Source: Streptomyces sp. NRRL F-5727
GTDB lineage: Bacteria; Actinomycetota; Actinomycetes; Streptomycetales; Streptomycetaceae
Direction: 5' to 3'
Length of the DNA stretch: 39,362 nt
NCBI RefSeq assembly: GCF_000719555.1
Contig: NZ_JOGX01000060.1
Coordinates: 1-39,362 of the forward strand
Shown here: piece by piece, positions 25,527 through 33,837 of the stretch
Numbering within the stretch: position 1 is the first letter of the stretch
Layout: each line of letters begins with the position of its first letter
Notes under the pieces: model-generated
Told to the model about the DNA's origin: nothing
What the model saw: the letters and a program-made list of their open reading frames with translations, nothing else
Database searches by the model: none
Position numbers and translations under genes: made by a program

Positions 25527-26087
25527 TCAGGGGCGCGCCGCGTCGAGCAGGACGCGGGCGGCCGCCTTCGCCTGGGCGGCCGGCTCCGCGGAGCCGGTGA
25601 TGCCCGCGATCGCCATGGCGCCGTTGGCGAGCAGGGCCAGCTGGTCGGCGAGGTCCCGCGGCGCGCCCAGGGCGTCGGTCTGCTCGGCGAGGTAGGAGCG
25701 GACGGCCTCCTTGTGGTCGCGGGCGATCGCGGCCACGGACGGGGTCACCCCGCCGAGCTCCCCGAAGGCGTTGATGAAGGCGCAGCCGCGGAAGCCGGGC
25801 TCCGCGAACCAGTCGGCGAGCCAGTCGAAGACCGCCAGGACGCGCTCGTACGGCCCGTCGGCGACCCGGGCGCCATGAGCGGTCAGTGAGCCCCTGACGG
25901 CCTCGTCCCGGCGCTTCAGGACGGCTTCCACGAGCAGGTCCTTGGACGGGAAGACCTGGTACAGCCGCTTGAGCGAGACGCCGGAGGCGGAGCGGATGGC
26001 GTCCATGCCGACGGCCTGCACCCCCCGTTCGCCGAAGAGCCGCTCCGCGGTGTCGAGCACCTTCAGCCCGGCGGTTTCCGCATCCAT
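25527..26087 (-). CDS. TetR/AcrR family transcriptional regulator
   Basis: The protein has about 186 residues. The N-terminal helix-turn-helix covers about 8-55: LKVLDTAERLFGERGVQAVGMDAIRSASGVSLKRLYQVFPSKDLL. The C-terminal ligand domain contains the streptomycete pattern FRGCAFINAFGELGG, which groups it with AcrR-like repressors. It is divergent from an alpha/beta hydrolase gene, and the 103 bp between them hold two matching palindromes, so it most likely represses both genes until a small-molecule ligand, perhaps a substrate of the hydrolase, is bound. ATG 26087 is preferred, with a GGGG-type Shine-Dalgarno sequence upstream. The frame continues to 26117, but that part would overlap operator 1. 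Confidence 0.92.
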   Translation of the reverse strand: MDAETAGLKVLDTAERLFGERGVQAVGMDAIRSASGVSLKRLYQVFPSKDLLVEAVLKRRDEAVRGSLTAHGARVADGPYERVLAVFDWLADWFAEPGFRGCAFINAFGELGGVTPSVAAIARDHKEAVRSYLAEQTDALGAPRDLADQLALLANGAMAIAGITGSAEPAAQAKAAARVLLDAARP

Positions 26088-26107
26088 CGTCCGCTCACCC
26101 CTTGCGT

Positions 26108-26125
26108 GGAGAACCATCGTTCTCC
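26108..26125. promoter_or_regulatory. Operator 1 of the TetR/hydrolase divergon
   Basis: GGAGAAC (26108-26114) and GTTCTCC (26119-26125) flank CATC. The arms are identical to those of operator 2. It lies 21 bp before the TetR start. Confidence 0.72.
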
Positions 26126-26138
26126 TACTCTACAGGGC

Positions 26139-26164
26139 ATCGGGAGAACGATCGTTCTCCCGAT
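26139..26164. promoter_or_regulatory. Operator 2 of the TetR/hydrolase divergon (perfect 26-bp palindrome)
   Basis: The core GGAGAAC-GATC-GTTCTCC (26143-26160) extends to a perfect 26-bp palindrome through ATCG/CGAT flanks. It shares its arms with operator 1; the centres are 35 bp apart. It lies 27 bp before the hydrolase start, where repressor binding would block transcription. Confidence 0.78.
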
Positions 26165-26190
26165 CGGAGACCGGAAACGGGGAGTCAGCC

Positions 26191-27063
26191 ATGTCCAGCT
26201 TCGCCCTGCGCGCCCACACCGTCACCGTCGACGGGCTCGACGTCTTCTACCGGGAGGCCGGCGACCCGGCCAACCCCACCCTCGTCCTGCTGCACGGCTT
26301 CCCGTCCAGCTCGCACATGTACCGCGGCCTGATCGCCGAGCTCGCCGACACCCACCACCTGATCGCCCCCGACCACATCGGCTTCGGCGCCTCCGCCGCC
26401 CCGGCCGTCGAGGACTTCGCGTACGGCTTCGAGAAGCTCACCGAGATCACCCTCGGACTCCTCGACCGGCTCGGCGTCGAGCGCTTCGCCCTCTACATCC
26501 AGGACTACGGCGCCCCCATCGGCCTGCGGATCGCCTCCCGGAACCCCGAGCGCGTCACCGCGATCGTCACCCAGAGCGGCAACGCCTACCTGGAGGGATT
26601 CACGCCCTTCTGGGACGTCCTCTTCGCCCACGCCCGGGACCGGGCGGCCCACGAGCCCGCCGTACGCGAGCTGCTCACCGCCGAGGCCACCCGCTGGCAG
26701 TACACCCACGGCGTCCCCGCCGACCGGCTCGACCGGATCGCCCCCGAGACCTGGACCCTGGACCAGGCCGGCCTCGACCGCCCCGGCAACAAGGAGATCC
26801 AGCTCCAGCTCTTCTGGGACTACCAGTTCAACCTCGACGGCTACCCGGCCTTCCAGGAGTACTTCCGCACCCACCGGCCGCCGCTGCTCGCCGTCTGGGG
26901 GCGCAACGACGAGATCTTCGGCCCGGCCGGCGCCGAGGCGTTCGCCCGGGACCTGCCCGACGCGGAGATCCACCTGCTCGACGCCGGGCACTTCGCCCTG
27001 GAGACGCACGGCGAGGAGATCGCGGCCCTGGTCCGCGACTTCCTCGGACGCCACGCGAAGTGA
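26191..27063 (+). CDS. Alpha/beta hydrolase of the haloalkane dehalogenase/epoxide hydrolase group
   Basis: This 290-residue enzyme has the oxyanion motif LHGFPSS (His35-Gly36) and PDHIGFG. The nucleophile elbow YIQDYGAPIG places Asp105 rather than Ser at the nucleophile, as in haloalkane dehalogenases, fluoroacetate dehalogenases and epoxide hydrolases. The charge-relay acid is probably Asp240 (WGRNDEIFGP) and the base His267 (DAGHFALETH). The cap domain spans about 134-225. Substrate not determinable. ATG 26191 has GGGGAG 6 nt upstream. It is divergent from the TetR gene with two operators between, so it is likely induced by a substrate-like compound. Confidence 0.9.
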   Translation: MSSFALRAHTVTVDGLDVFYREAGDPANPTLVLLHGFPSSSHMYRGLIAELADTHHLIAPDHIGFGASAAPAVEDFAYGFEKLTEITLGLLDRLGVERFALYIQDYGAPIGLRIASRNPERVTAIVTQSGNAYLEGFTPFWDVLFAHARDRAAHEPAVRELLTAEATRWQYTHGVPADRLDRIAPETWTLDQAGLDRPGNKEIQLQLFWDYQFNLDGYPAFQEYFRTHRPPLLAVWGRNDEIFGPAGAEAFARDLPDAEIHLLDAGHFALETHGEEIAALVRDFLGRHAK

Positions 27064-27105
27064 CGGCCCACGGGCCGGGGTGGGGGACGGGGGTCCCCGC
27101 CCCGG

Positions 27106-27111
27106 TAGGGT
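27106..27111 (+). promoter_or_regulatory. -10 box of a leaderless promoter
   Basis: TAGGGT ends 7 nt before the GTG at 27119, again with no Shine-Dalgarno sequence. Confidence 0.5.
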
Positions 27112-27118
27112 CGGGCGC

Positions 27119-27448
27119 GTGCTGGATACGAGTGACCTGACCGCCGCTGTGGAACGTTTCGCCGACCGGCTGCGGGCGGCCCCGCAGAGCCGCCTCCAGC
27201 AGGGGGCGGCGGCGGAGGGGCTGGCGCTGGCGCGGGAGCTGGCCGTACGGGCGCAGGCCGTGGAGACACCGGGCGCCGCGCCGCAGATCATCCCCGACGC
27301 GGGGGTCTTCGTCGTGGCCGACCAGCTCGCGGTGGCGGGCGCGGATCTGGCCGAGGCACTGCGAATGGCCCCGTCCCCTTCCCGCGAGCGGGAGCTGGAC
27401 GAGGCCGTGACCTTGGTACGGGAGGCGCGGGAGCGCTCGGGTCTGTAG
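27119..27448 (+). CDS. Small helical protein of unknown function
   Basis: This 109-residue protein has no domain I can name. It is helical and Ala/Arg/Leu-rich, with LTAAVERFADRLRAAPQSRL at the start, a central QIIPDAGVFVVADQLAVAG segment and an acidic C-terminal helix ELDEAVTLVREARERSGL. Similar short conserved hypothetical proteins are found across Streptomyces. GTG 27119 fits a leaderless transcript from the TAGGGT box. It lies 55 bp after the hydrolase and converges on the next gene across a terminator. Confidence 0.82.
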   Translation: MLDTSDLTAAVERFADRLRAAPQSRLQQGAAAEGLALARELAVRAQAVETPGAAPQIIPDAGVFVVADQLAVAGADLAEALRMAPSPSRERELDEAVTLVREARERSGL

Positions 27449-27466
27449 CGGCGCCCCGAAGCCTGT

Positions 27467-27487
27467 GAGGCCCCCCCAAGGGGCCTC
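27467..27487. terminator. Bidirectional terminator between convergent genes
   Basis: GAGGCCCC (27467-27474) and GGGGCCTC (27480-27487) enclose CCCAA. It lies 18 bp after the plus-strand stop and 22 bp before the minus-strand stop. Confidence 0.75.
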
Positions 27488-27509
27488 GCGGCGCGAGGGG
27501 CGCGGGGGA

Positions 27510-28346
27510 TCAGAGCGACGCGATGACCCGGTCCGCGAGGATGTACACGTTCTCCTCGTCCGTCTCGCCGTACGAGAACGTCAGGGCGAACGCGCCGGAG
27601 ACGCCCGAGCCGCCCAGCAGGACCGGCGTCCGGCCCTCGCGGAGGGCCTCCGCGAGGCGCTCCGCGGTCTCGCGGTGGCCGGGGGTCATGCAGAGCGTGG
27701 TGCCGTCGGCGAAGACGTACACGTCGAGCGTGCCCAGCGGGCCCGGGCGGACGTCCGTGAGGGCCGTCGCCGTGTCGGCCAGCTCCTCCAGACGCGCCAC
27801 CGTGCGCTCGTGGTCCGTGACGACCGGCGTCTGCACCGGCACGAAGTCCGGGTGCGAGGGGTGCCGGCGGCGGGCGGCGGCCAGCTCGGCCGAGTCCTCC
27901 GGGTACTCCGGGAAGTCGTCCACCGGGTCGACGATGCCGTCGAGCGCGGCCGCCTCGGCCTCCATGGCCTCCAGCGCCATCGCCTCCAGGCCCACGAAGT
28001 CCGTCTGGCGCGGGACGAAGAGGCCGCCGGCCTCCTCGCCGGCCGGGCCGCCGAGCAGGGCGGAGGGCGCGTCGGCCGCGTCCCGGGCCTCCTGCGCGGC
28101 CCAGAAGGCCCGCGCCTCGGCGAGCTCGCGCTCGCGCTCCTCGGCCAGCGCCTCCGCGACCGCGGCCCGTATCTCGGCGGCGGGCGTGGCGCGGGCCGCG
28201 GGGACCGTCACGCCGTGGCCGGCGGCCAGCTCGGTGCGCAGGGCGGTGACCTCCTTGCGGAGACCCCGCACGTGGTGCAGGGCAGCGGCGCCCACGGCCG
28301 TGGCAGCGGCCGTGGTCAGCAGCAGGGCAAGAGACATGGCGCTCAC
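27510..28346 (-). CDS. Membrane-anchored protein of unknown function
   Basis: This 278-residue protein is anchored by one N-terminal helix (about 4-22, MSLALLLTTAAATAVGAAAL). A short coiled coil follows (RGLRKEVTALRTELA) and then a long Glu/Ala-rich helix (EIRAAVAEALAEERERELAEARAFWAAQE). The C-terminal 90 residues look like a small alpha/beta domain (TLDVYVFADGTTLCMTPGHRETAERLAEAL, then TFSYGETDEENVYILADRV). I do not recognise a named family. Start GTG 28346 has GGGAG 8 nt upstream; an ATG three codons later is an alternative. The 329 bp upstream are non-coding and hold the hairpin at 28496-28528. Confidence 0.85.
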   Translation of the reverse strand: MSAMSLALLLTTAAATAVGAAALHHVRGLRKEVTALRTELAAGHGVTVPAARATPAAEIRAAVAEALAEERERELAEARAFWAAQEARDAADAPSALLGGPAGEEAGGLFVPRQTDFVGLEAMALEAMEAEAAALDGIVDPVDDFPEYPEDSAELAAARRRHPSHPDFVPVQTPVVTDHERTVARLEELADTATALTDVRPGPLGTLDVYVFADGTTLCMTPGHRETAERLAEALREGRTPVLLGGSGVSGAFALTFSYGETDEENVYILADRVIASL

Positions 28347-28495
28347 TGACGTACTCCCGGTTCGAGTCGATCCCCCGACTTCCTACATCAGCTTGTCGTG
28401 GGGTGGGGCTGCCTGTCAGTGCATTACGTCACGAAATGGACAGGTATTTCGGCCGGGTGTTTAGTCCCGAAATGGCTCTGACCTGGGAAAACGAA

Positions 28496-28528
28496 CTCCC
28501 CCGGGATGTAGGTCACATCCTGGGGGAG
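28496..28528 (-). terminator. Terminator for the thiolase transcript
   Basis: The 14-bp arms 28496-28509 and 28515-28528 pair with one G-U and enclose a 5-nt loop. Read on the minus strand, the hairpin is followed by TTCGTTTTCC. It is about 150 nt after the thiolase stop. A smaller inverted repeat CGAAAT/ATTTCG lies nearby at about 28432-28452. Confidence 0.7.
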
Positions 28529-28675
28529 ATTCGGTCACGGCTCGGACGCGGTGCGGTTGACGCGCTCGGCGACTGGAGAGCGCGCCTGGCTCAGCTCTGG
28601 TCGCGCTGTGCCTCGCCTCCGCTGCGGGCAGGTGCCGCCCTCGTTCCTCGGGCGACCCCTACCCTCCGCTGCGGC

Positions 28676-29896
28676 TCAGCTCAGCCGCTCGATGACCATC
28701 GCCATGCCCTGGCCGCCGCCGACGCACATCGTCTCCAGGCCGAACTGCTTGTCGTGGAACTGGAGGCTGTTGATCAGGGTGCCGGTGATGCGGGCGCCCG
28801 TCATGCCGAAGGGGTGGCCGACGGCGATGGCGCCGCCGTTGACGTTGACCTTGTCCAGGTCGAAGCCGAGGTCCCGGTAGGAGGGGATGACCTGCGCGGC
28901 GAACGCCTCGTTGATCTCGACCAGGTCGATGTCGGAGGTGGTCAGGCCCGCCCGCCGCAGCGCCTGCTTCGACGCCTCGACCGGGCCGAGGCCCATGATC
29001 TCGGGGGAGAGGCCGGACACGCCGGTGGAGACGATCCGGGCCAGCGGGGTCAGGCCCAGCTCGCGCGCCTTGGTGTCCGACATGATGACGAGCGCGGCGG
29101 CGCCGTCGTTCAGCGGGCAGCAGTTGCCGGCGGTGACCAGGCCGTCGGGGCGGAAGACCGGCTTCAGGCCGGAGACGCCCTCCAGGGTGACGCCGGCGCG
29201 CGGGCCGTCGTCGGTGGAGACGACGGTGCCGTCCGGGAGGGTCACCGGGGTGATCTCGCGCTCCCAGAAGCCGTTCTTGATGGCCTGCTCGGCGAGGTTC
29301 TGCGAGCGGACGCCGAACTCGTCCATCTCCTGGCGGGTGACGCCCTTCCAGCGGGCGAGGTTCTCCGCGGTCTGGCCCATGGCGATGTACGCGTCGGGGA
29401 CGACGCCGTCCTCGCGCGGGTCGTGCCAGGTGGAGCCCTCGGAGGCGGCGACCTCGGCGGTGCGGGCCTCGGCCTCGGCGAAGAACGGGTTGTGCGTGTC
29501 CGGCAGCGAGTCCGAGTTGCCCTTCACGAAGCGGGAGACCATCTCGACACCGGCCGAGATGAAGACGTCGCCCTCGCCCGCCTTGATCGCGTGCAGCGCC
29601 ATCCGGGAGGTCTGCAGCGAGGAGGAGCAGTAGCGGGTGATGGTGCAGCCCGGCAGGTGGTCCATGCCCATCTGCACGGCGACGATCCGGCCCAGGTTGT
29701 TGCCCTGCTCGCCGCCCGGGAGGCCACAGCCCAGCATCAGGTCGTCGATGTCGCGCGGGTCCAGCTCGGGGACCTTGGCGAGCGCGGCCTGGATGATCGT
29801 GGCCGTGAGGTCGTCGGGGCGCAGGTCCTTCAGGGAGCCCTTGAAGGCCCGGCCGATGGGGGAACGGGCGGTCGAGACGATCACGGCTTCGGGCAT
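28676..29896 (-). CDS. Acetyl-CoA C-acyltransferase (thiolase)
   Basis: This 406-residue thiolase either condenses two acetyl-CoA or cleaves 3-ketoacyl-CoA. Catalytic residues are in place: nucleophile Cys90 (RYCSSSLQT), the NEAF motif (Asn329-Phe332), His361 in [12 protein letters not shown] and the acid/base Cys391 in MCVGGGQGM. It opens [13 protein letters not shown] as thiolases do. The C-terminal domain contains [29 protein letters not shown]. In Streptomyces such genes serve fatty acid degradation or acetoacetyl-CoA formation. ATG 29896 has GGAG 6 nt upstream; a longer frame to 29932 adds 12 non-conserved residues. It lies 112 bp downstream of the SGNH hydrolase on the same strand, without clear coupling. 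Confidence 0.95.
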   Translation of the reverse strand: MPEAVIVSTARSPIGRAFKGSLKDLRPDDLTATIIQAALAKVPELDPRDIDDLMLGCGLPGGEQGNNLGRIVAVQMGMDHLPGCTITRYCSSSLQTSRMALHAIKAGEGDVFISAGVEMVSRFVKGNSDSLPDTHNPFFAEAEARTAEVAASEGSTWHDPREDGVVPDAYIAMGQTAENLARWKGVTRQEMDEFGVRSQNLAEQAIKNGFWEREITPVTLPDGTVVSTDDGPRAGVTLEGVSGLKPVFRPDGLVTAGNCCPLNDGAAALVIMSDTKARELGLTPLARIVSTGVSGLSPEIMGLGPVEASKQALRRAGLTTSDIDLVEINEAFAAQVIPSYRDLGFDLDKVNVNGGAIAVGHPFGMTGARITGTLINSLQFHDKQFGLETMCVGGGQGMAMVIERLS

Positions 29897-30008
29897 CACG
29901 GCTCCAGGGGGCTGGTGGGCGGTCGGACTCACTGGGAAGTTACCCGTACGTACCGGGCGGGGTCACCGGGATCGTCGTGTGATGCGGACCTCTTTTCTAA
30001 GCGCTTGC

Positions 30009-31070
30009 TCAGGAGTACGGGGAGTCCTGCGGCAGCGGCTCCCCCTGACCGTCCGAAACCCCCTCCGCCGCGCCGCCGTCCACCGCTCCGGCCTCCACCG
30101 CCTCGGCCGGCTCCGTCAGCCGCCGCCGGCGCCGGTACTTCAGCAGCGCCCACGGCGCCCGGGCCCCGGTCACCTCCGTACCCGCCTGCTTCGCCGCCTC
30201 GGCCGCCGCCTTCGCCACCGGCAGCATGTCCTCGCGGCGCCCCGGCTCCAGGCGGTCCGGTTCCGGCCACACGCCCAGCGCGGCGCACAGCGTCGGCAGC
30301 ACCGCCATCGCCGCCGTCGCGTACCCCTCCGCCGACGGGTGGAACAGGTCCACCCCGAACATCTCCCGCGGGTTCGCCGCGAACTCCGGACCCAGCAGGT
30401 CGCCCAGCGACACCGTCCGCCCGCCCTGCTCCACCACCACGATCGTCTGCGCCGCCGCCAGCTGCCGCGAGGCCCGCCGGGCCAGCCATCTCAGCGGCTG
30501 GTAGACCGGCTCGATCGTGCCCAGATCCGGGCAGGTGCCGACGACCACCTCCGCCCCGGTCGTCCGCAGCCGCCGCACCGCCGCCGCCAGCAGCCGTACC
30601 GACTCCGTCGCCGGCATCCGGTGCGTCACGTCGTTGGCCCCGATCATGATCACGCACACGTCCGGCGGACCCAGCGGCTGCGCGAGCAGCAGCGACACCT
30701 GCCGCTCCAGGTCGTCCGAGCGCGCCCCCGACAGCGCCACGTTCCGCAGCGCCACCGGACGCTCCGCGACCGCCGCGAGCCCCGAGGCCAGCAGCGCGCC
30801 CGGCGTCTGACCCGCCCGGCGCACGCCCTGGCCCGCCGCCGTCGAATCACCCAGAAGGGCCAGCCGCAGCGGGTCGTCGGTGCCGAACGCCCTGCCGTAG
30901 AGGCCGTCCACCGCCGGCGGCAGCGGAGCCGTCCCCGTGCCCACCGTCCGCTTCGCGAGCTGTGCCTCCGCCAGCACGATCCCGACCGCGGCCACGCCGA
31001 TCAGACCGATGCTCCCGCCGCCGTACGCGGCTCCCGCCGCGATCCGGCGCGCCACCCTCGCCCTGGACAT
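30009..31070 (-). CDS. SGNH/GDSL family hydrolase, membrane-anchored
   Basis: This 353-residue esterase-like protein has a hydrophobic helix near residues 15-35 after the basic start MSRARVARR, so it is anchored or exported. Block I is LLGDSTAAG with the nucleophile Ser76, block II contains the oxyanion Gly (VALSGARSDDL), block III is MIGANDVTH and block V is DLFHPSAEGY with the catalytic Asp-x-x-His. The tail (about 290-353) is charged and low complexity. Substrate unknown; SGNH enzymes act on lipids, carbohydrates or acyl esters. ATG 31070 is preferred over GTG 31082, because AAGGAGGTGA, a full Shine-Dalgarno match, lies 8 nt before it and would abut the GTG. Confidence 0.9.
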   Translation of the reverse strand: MSRARVARRIAAGAAYGGGSIGLIGVAAVGIVLAEAQLAKRTVGTGTAPLPPAVDGLYGRAFGTDDPLRLALLGDSTAAGQGVRRAGQTPGALLASGLAAVAERPVALRNVALSGARSDDLERQVSLLLAQPLGPPDVCVIMIGANDVTHRMPATESVRLLAAAVRRLRTTGAEVVVGTCPDLGTIEPVYQPLRWLARRASRQLAAAQTIVVVEQGGRTVSLGDLLGPEFAANPREMFGVDLFHPSAEGYATAAMAVLPTLCAALGVWPEPDRLEPGRREDMLPVAKAAAEAAKQAGTEVTGARAPWALLKYRRRRRLTEPAEAVEAGAVDGGAAEGVSDGQGEPLPQDSPYS

Positions 31071-31083
31071 CGGGGACGTCACC

Positions 31084-31119
31084 TCCTTCGAGCCGTACAG
31101 GTCCTTCGAGCCGTTCAGG
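31084..31119. repeat. Perfect-period 18-bp tandem repeat upstream of the SGNH hydrolase gene
   Basis: Two 18-bp units (31084-31101 and 31102-31119) differ at one base (A or T). On the minus strand each carries CGAAGGA, so the repeat duplicates the Shine-Dalgarno context of the SGNH hydrolase gene. The unit nearest the gene forms the working AAGGAGGTGA. Confidence 0.6.
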
Positions 31120-31192
31120 GTCTAACTGCCCCGAAAGGCGTCCCGACTACGCATACGCTGGCCACACCATTACGGAGACCCCGGAGAACACG

Positions 31193-32578
31193 GTGCAATT
31201 CCACGACTCGATGATCAGCCTCGTCGGCAACACCCCGCTGGTGAAGCTCAACAACGTGACGGCAGGCATTCAGGCCACCGTCCTCGCCAAGGTGGAGTAC
31301 TTCAACCCCGGCGGGTCGGTCAAGGACCGCATCGCCCTGCGCATGATCGAGGCCGCCGAGCAGAGCGGCGAGCTGAAGCCCGGCGGCACCATCGTCGAGC
31401 CCACGTCCGGCAACACCGGCGTCGGCCTGGCGATCGTGGCCCAGCAGAAGGGCTACAAGTGCATCTTCGTCTGCCCGGACAAGGTGTCCCTCGACAAGAT
31501 CAACGTGCTGCGGGCCTACGGTGCCGAGGTCGTCGTCTGCCCCACCGCGGTCGACCCCGAGCACCCGGACTCGTACTACAACGTCTCCGACCGCCTCGTC
31601 CGCGAGACCCCCGGCGCCTGGAAGCCCGACCAGTACTCCAACCCGAACAACCCGCGCTCGCACTACGAGACCACCGGTCCCGAGCTGTGGGAGCAGACCG
31701 AGGGGAAGATCACCCACTTCGTGGCGGGCGTCGGCACCGGCGGCACCATCTCCGGCACCGGCAACTACCTGAAGGAGGCCAGCGGCGGCAAGGTCCAGGT
31801 CATCGGCGCCGACCCCGAGGGCTCCGTCTACTCCGGCGGCTCCGGCCGCCCCTACCTGGTCGAAGGCGTCGGCGAGGACTTCTGGCCCACCGCCTACGAC
31901 CGCAACGTCACCGACCGGATCGTCGCGGTCTCCGACAAGGACTCCTTCCAGATGACCCGCCGCCTCGCCAAGGAGGAGGGCCTCCTGGTCGGCGGCTCCT
32001 GCGGCATGGCCGTCGTCGCCGCCCTGGAGGTCGCCAAGGACCTCGGCCCGGACGACGTCGTCGTCGTCCTGCTGCCGGACTCCGGCCGCGGCTACATGTC
32101 GAAGATCTTCAACGACGAATGGATGGCGGACTACGGCTTCCTGGAGGACACCTCCACCGCCACCGTCGCCGACGTGCTGCGCCACAAGGAGGGCGGCATG
32201 CCGTCCCTCGTCCACATGCACCCGGACGAGACCGTCGGCCAGGCCATCGAGGTGCTGCGCGAGTACGGCGTCTCCCAGATGCCGATCGTGAAGCCCGGCG
32301 CCGGCCACCCCGACGTGATGGCCGCCGAGGTCATCGGCTCGGTCGTCGAGCGGGAGCTCCTGGACCACCTCTTCACCCAGAAGGCGAAGCTGGAGGACCC
32401 GCTGGAGGACCACATGTCCGCGCCGCTGCCGCAGGTCGGCTCCGGCGAGCCGGTCGCCGACCTGATGTCGGTCCTCGGTGACGCGGACGCCGCCATCGTC
32501 CTCGTCGAGGGCAAGCCCACCGGCGTCGTCAGCCGCCAGGACCTGCTCGCCTTCCTGGCGAACGGCGGCGCCCGGTAA
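31193..32578 (+). CDS. Cystathionine beta-synthase (PLP-dependent, with C-terminal CBS domains)
   Basis: This 461-residue enzyme condenses serine and homocysteine into cystathionine in reverse transsulfuration. The fold-type II PLP domain has GNTPLVKLN, the Schiff-base Lys44 in NPGGSVKDRIALRM, the substrate loop TSGNTGVGLA and the phosphate-cradle GTGGTISGTG. The C-terminal 120 residues form a pair of CBS domains (ADVLRHKEGGMPSLVHMHPDE and DLMSVLGDADAAIVLVEGKPTGVVSRQDLL). These distinguish it from plain cysteine synthase, though some O-acetylserine-using homologues also carry them. There is no N-terminal haem domain. GTG 31193 has GGAG 7-8 nt upstream; a -10-like TACGCT is at 31154-31159. It is divergent from the SGNH gene. 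Confidence 0.94.
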   Translation: MQFHDSMISLVGNTPLVKLNNVTAGIQATVLAKVEYFNPGGSVKDRIALRMIEAAEQSGELKPGGTIVEPTSGNTGVGLAIVAQQKGYKCIFVCPDKVSLDKINVLRAYGAEVVVCPTAVDPEHPDSYYNVSDRLVRETPGAWKPDQYSNPNNPRSHYETTGPELWEQTEGKITHFVAGVGTGGTISGTGNYLKEASGGKVQVIGADPEGSVYSGGSGRPYLVEGVGEDFWPTAYDRNVTDRIVAVSDKDSFQMTRRLAKEEGLLVGGSCGMAVVAALEVAKDLGPDDVVVVLLPDSGRGYMSKIFNDEWMADYGFLEDTSTATVADVLRHKEGGMPSLVHMHPDETVGQAIEVLREYGVSQMPIVKPGAGHPDVMAAEVIGSVVERELLDHLFTQKAKLEDPLEDHMSAPLPQVGSGEPVADLMSVLGDADAAIVLVEGKPTGVVSRQDLLAFLANGGAR

Positions 32579-32777
32579 CACCCGGACGGGTTCGGCGGGT
32601 GCTCGTGCCGGCGTTCGTGCAAACGGTACGAGGGTGTCACGTACGCGCAGCACCCGCTTAACACGGGTTCGGCAGAGTGTTCCTCGTCGGCGTCACGGAA
32701 TCTCCGGAGCGGCTCCCGGACCTCTGACGACGCCGCGGACGCGGAGACCGGCCCTGACCCGGGCCCGTGTCCCCCGC

Positions 32778-32826
32778 GGGGACCGCCGTCGTCCCGCCCC
32801 CCAGTGATGGGGGTGCGGCGGTCCCC
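32778..32826. terminator. Bidirectional terminator between convergent genes
   Basis: The outer arms GGGGACCGCCG (32778-32788) and CGGCGGTCCCC (32816-32826) are perfect. The inner CCCCC/GGGGG stem (32797-32813) closes the loop. It lies in the 267-bp gap between the CBS gene and the DUF4232 gene; the rest of that gap holds nothing I can identify. Confidence 0.75.
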
Positions 32827-32845
32827 GCGTCAGTCCTCCCGGCCG

Positions 32846-33598
32846 TCAGAGCTGGGTGATGGGGCGCATCGCCAGGCCCTCGGTGCCGGCCCAGCCGTTG
32901 ACGCGGGCCGCGTCGTCGACCGAGACGGTGTCGAGGCCGTTCGGCAGGTCGAAGACGAGCGTGCCGGCCAGTTCGGTGCCCTCGCCGGCGACCAGGGTGG
33001 CGGTGAAGCGGTCGGACTGGTCGTACTCGGCCTCGCCGCCCTCGTCGTTGCCGAAGACGTACAGGCCGGCGTACGCCTTGCCGCCGCCCTCGACGACGAC
33101 CGGCTCGGTGTCCGGCTCGCCGAGCGTCTGCACGATCGGGGCGTCGTCGCCGGCCTTGAGGCGCAGGATCGGGGCCTCGTTGAGGACGCACGGCTTCCTG
33201 GTGTTGTTGGTGACGGTCAGCAGGAAGTGGCGGGGGGTCTCCCCGGCCGGGTCCTGCAGCTCGACAGCGGTGTTGAGGTCGGTGGCCCGGCAGTCCGGGA
33301 GCTCGGTGCCGTTTCCGCCGCCGGTCTCGCCGCTGTCCCCGGTGCCGGTCTGTGTGGCCGTGGGCGCGGGGGAGGGGGTGGTGGTGCCCGTGCCCGAGTC
33401 GGTCGTGGGCGCGGTGGGCTCCGGGGTGCCGCCGGTCGCGGACGCGGTCGCGGTGGGCGTCGGCGGGGCGGCGGCCTTGTCGTCGTCCCCGTTCTGGCAG
33501 GCGGTGGCCGTCAGCAGGGTCGCTGCCACGGTCGCGGCCAGGACGGCGGCGCGCAGGCTGCGGCGCGGTGAACGGGCCATGGACGTCGTGGAGTTCAT
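32846..33598 (-). CDS. DUF4232 domain lipoprotein
   Basis: This 250-residue lipoprotein has the signal peptide MNSTTSMARSPRRSLRAAVL and the lipobox TATAC, with Cys34 expected to carry lipid. A Thr/Pro/Gly-rich linker spans about 40-95. The DUF4232 domain follows (LPDCRATDLNTAVELQDPAG, a long beta-sandwich with RHFLLTVTNNTRKPCVLNEAP). The two cysteines in CRATDL and KPCVL likely form a disulfide. Function unknown. ATG 33598 has a GAGGAAA Shine-Dalgarno sequence 7 nt upstream. The next 185 bp are non-coding with no feature I can name, up to the palindrome at 33785. Confidence 0.9.
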   Translation of the reverse strand: MNSTTSMARSPRRSLRAAVLAATVAATLLTATACQNGDDDKAAAPPTPTATASATGGTPEPTAPTTDSGTGTTTPSPAPTATQTGTGDSGETGGGNGTELPDCRATDLNTAVELQDPAGETPRHFLLTVTNNTRKPCVLNEAPILRLKAGDDAPIVQTLGEPDTEPVVVEGGGKAYAGLYVFGNDEGGEAEYDQSDRFTATLVAGEGTELAGTLVFDLPNGLDTVSVDDAARVNGWAGTEGLAMRPITQL

Positions 33599-33784
33599 GT
33601 CGTTTCCTCTTCCCCCGTGACCGGCCCGCGGCCGGTCGTCGTGTCGGCGACAGCGTTATTGTCGCCACCGGGGTGGGTCCGCTCACCGGCCCGCGGCGTT
33701 TGTTACAGCCCTCGCACGAACCGGACGTCATGGCGTGACCATGACCGTTCCCTTCCGCTTCTCCCTCCCCGTCCGCCCCACCCT

Positions 33785-33802
33785 CTGCATATCCTTATGC
33801 AG
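33785..33802. promoter_or_regulatory. Palindrome before the MurR/RpiR gene, candidate operator
   Basis: CTGCATA (33785-33791) and TATGCAG (33796-33802) flank TCCT. The outer CCCT and AGGG suggest a further arm with a 2-nt bulge. It ends 35 bp before the ATG and probably serves the regulator itself. The half-site TGCATA resembles some streptomycete arginine/histidine-type boxes, which is only a hint. Confidence 0.5.
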
Positions 33803-33837
33803 ACAGGGTCAGGGATGAATGGATGAAGGGGGACGGC

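Noticed and set aside
28347..28675. A small gene in the 329-bp gap beside the thiolase
   Set aside because: Candidate frames lack a Shine-Dalgarno sequence and recognisable domain, and a strong terminator hairpin lies across the middle.
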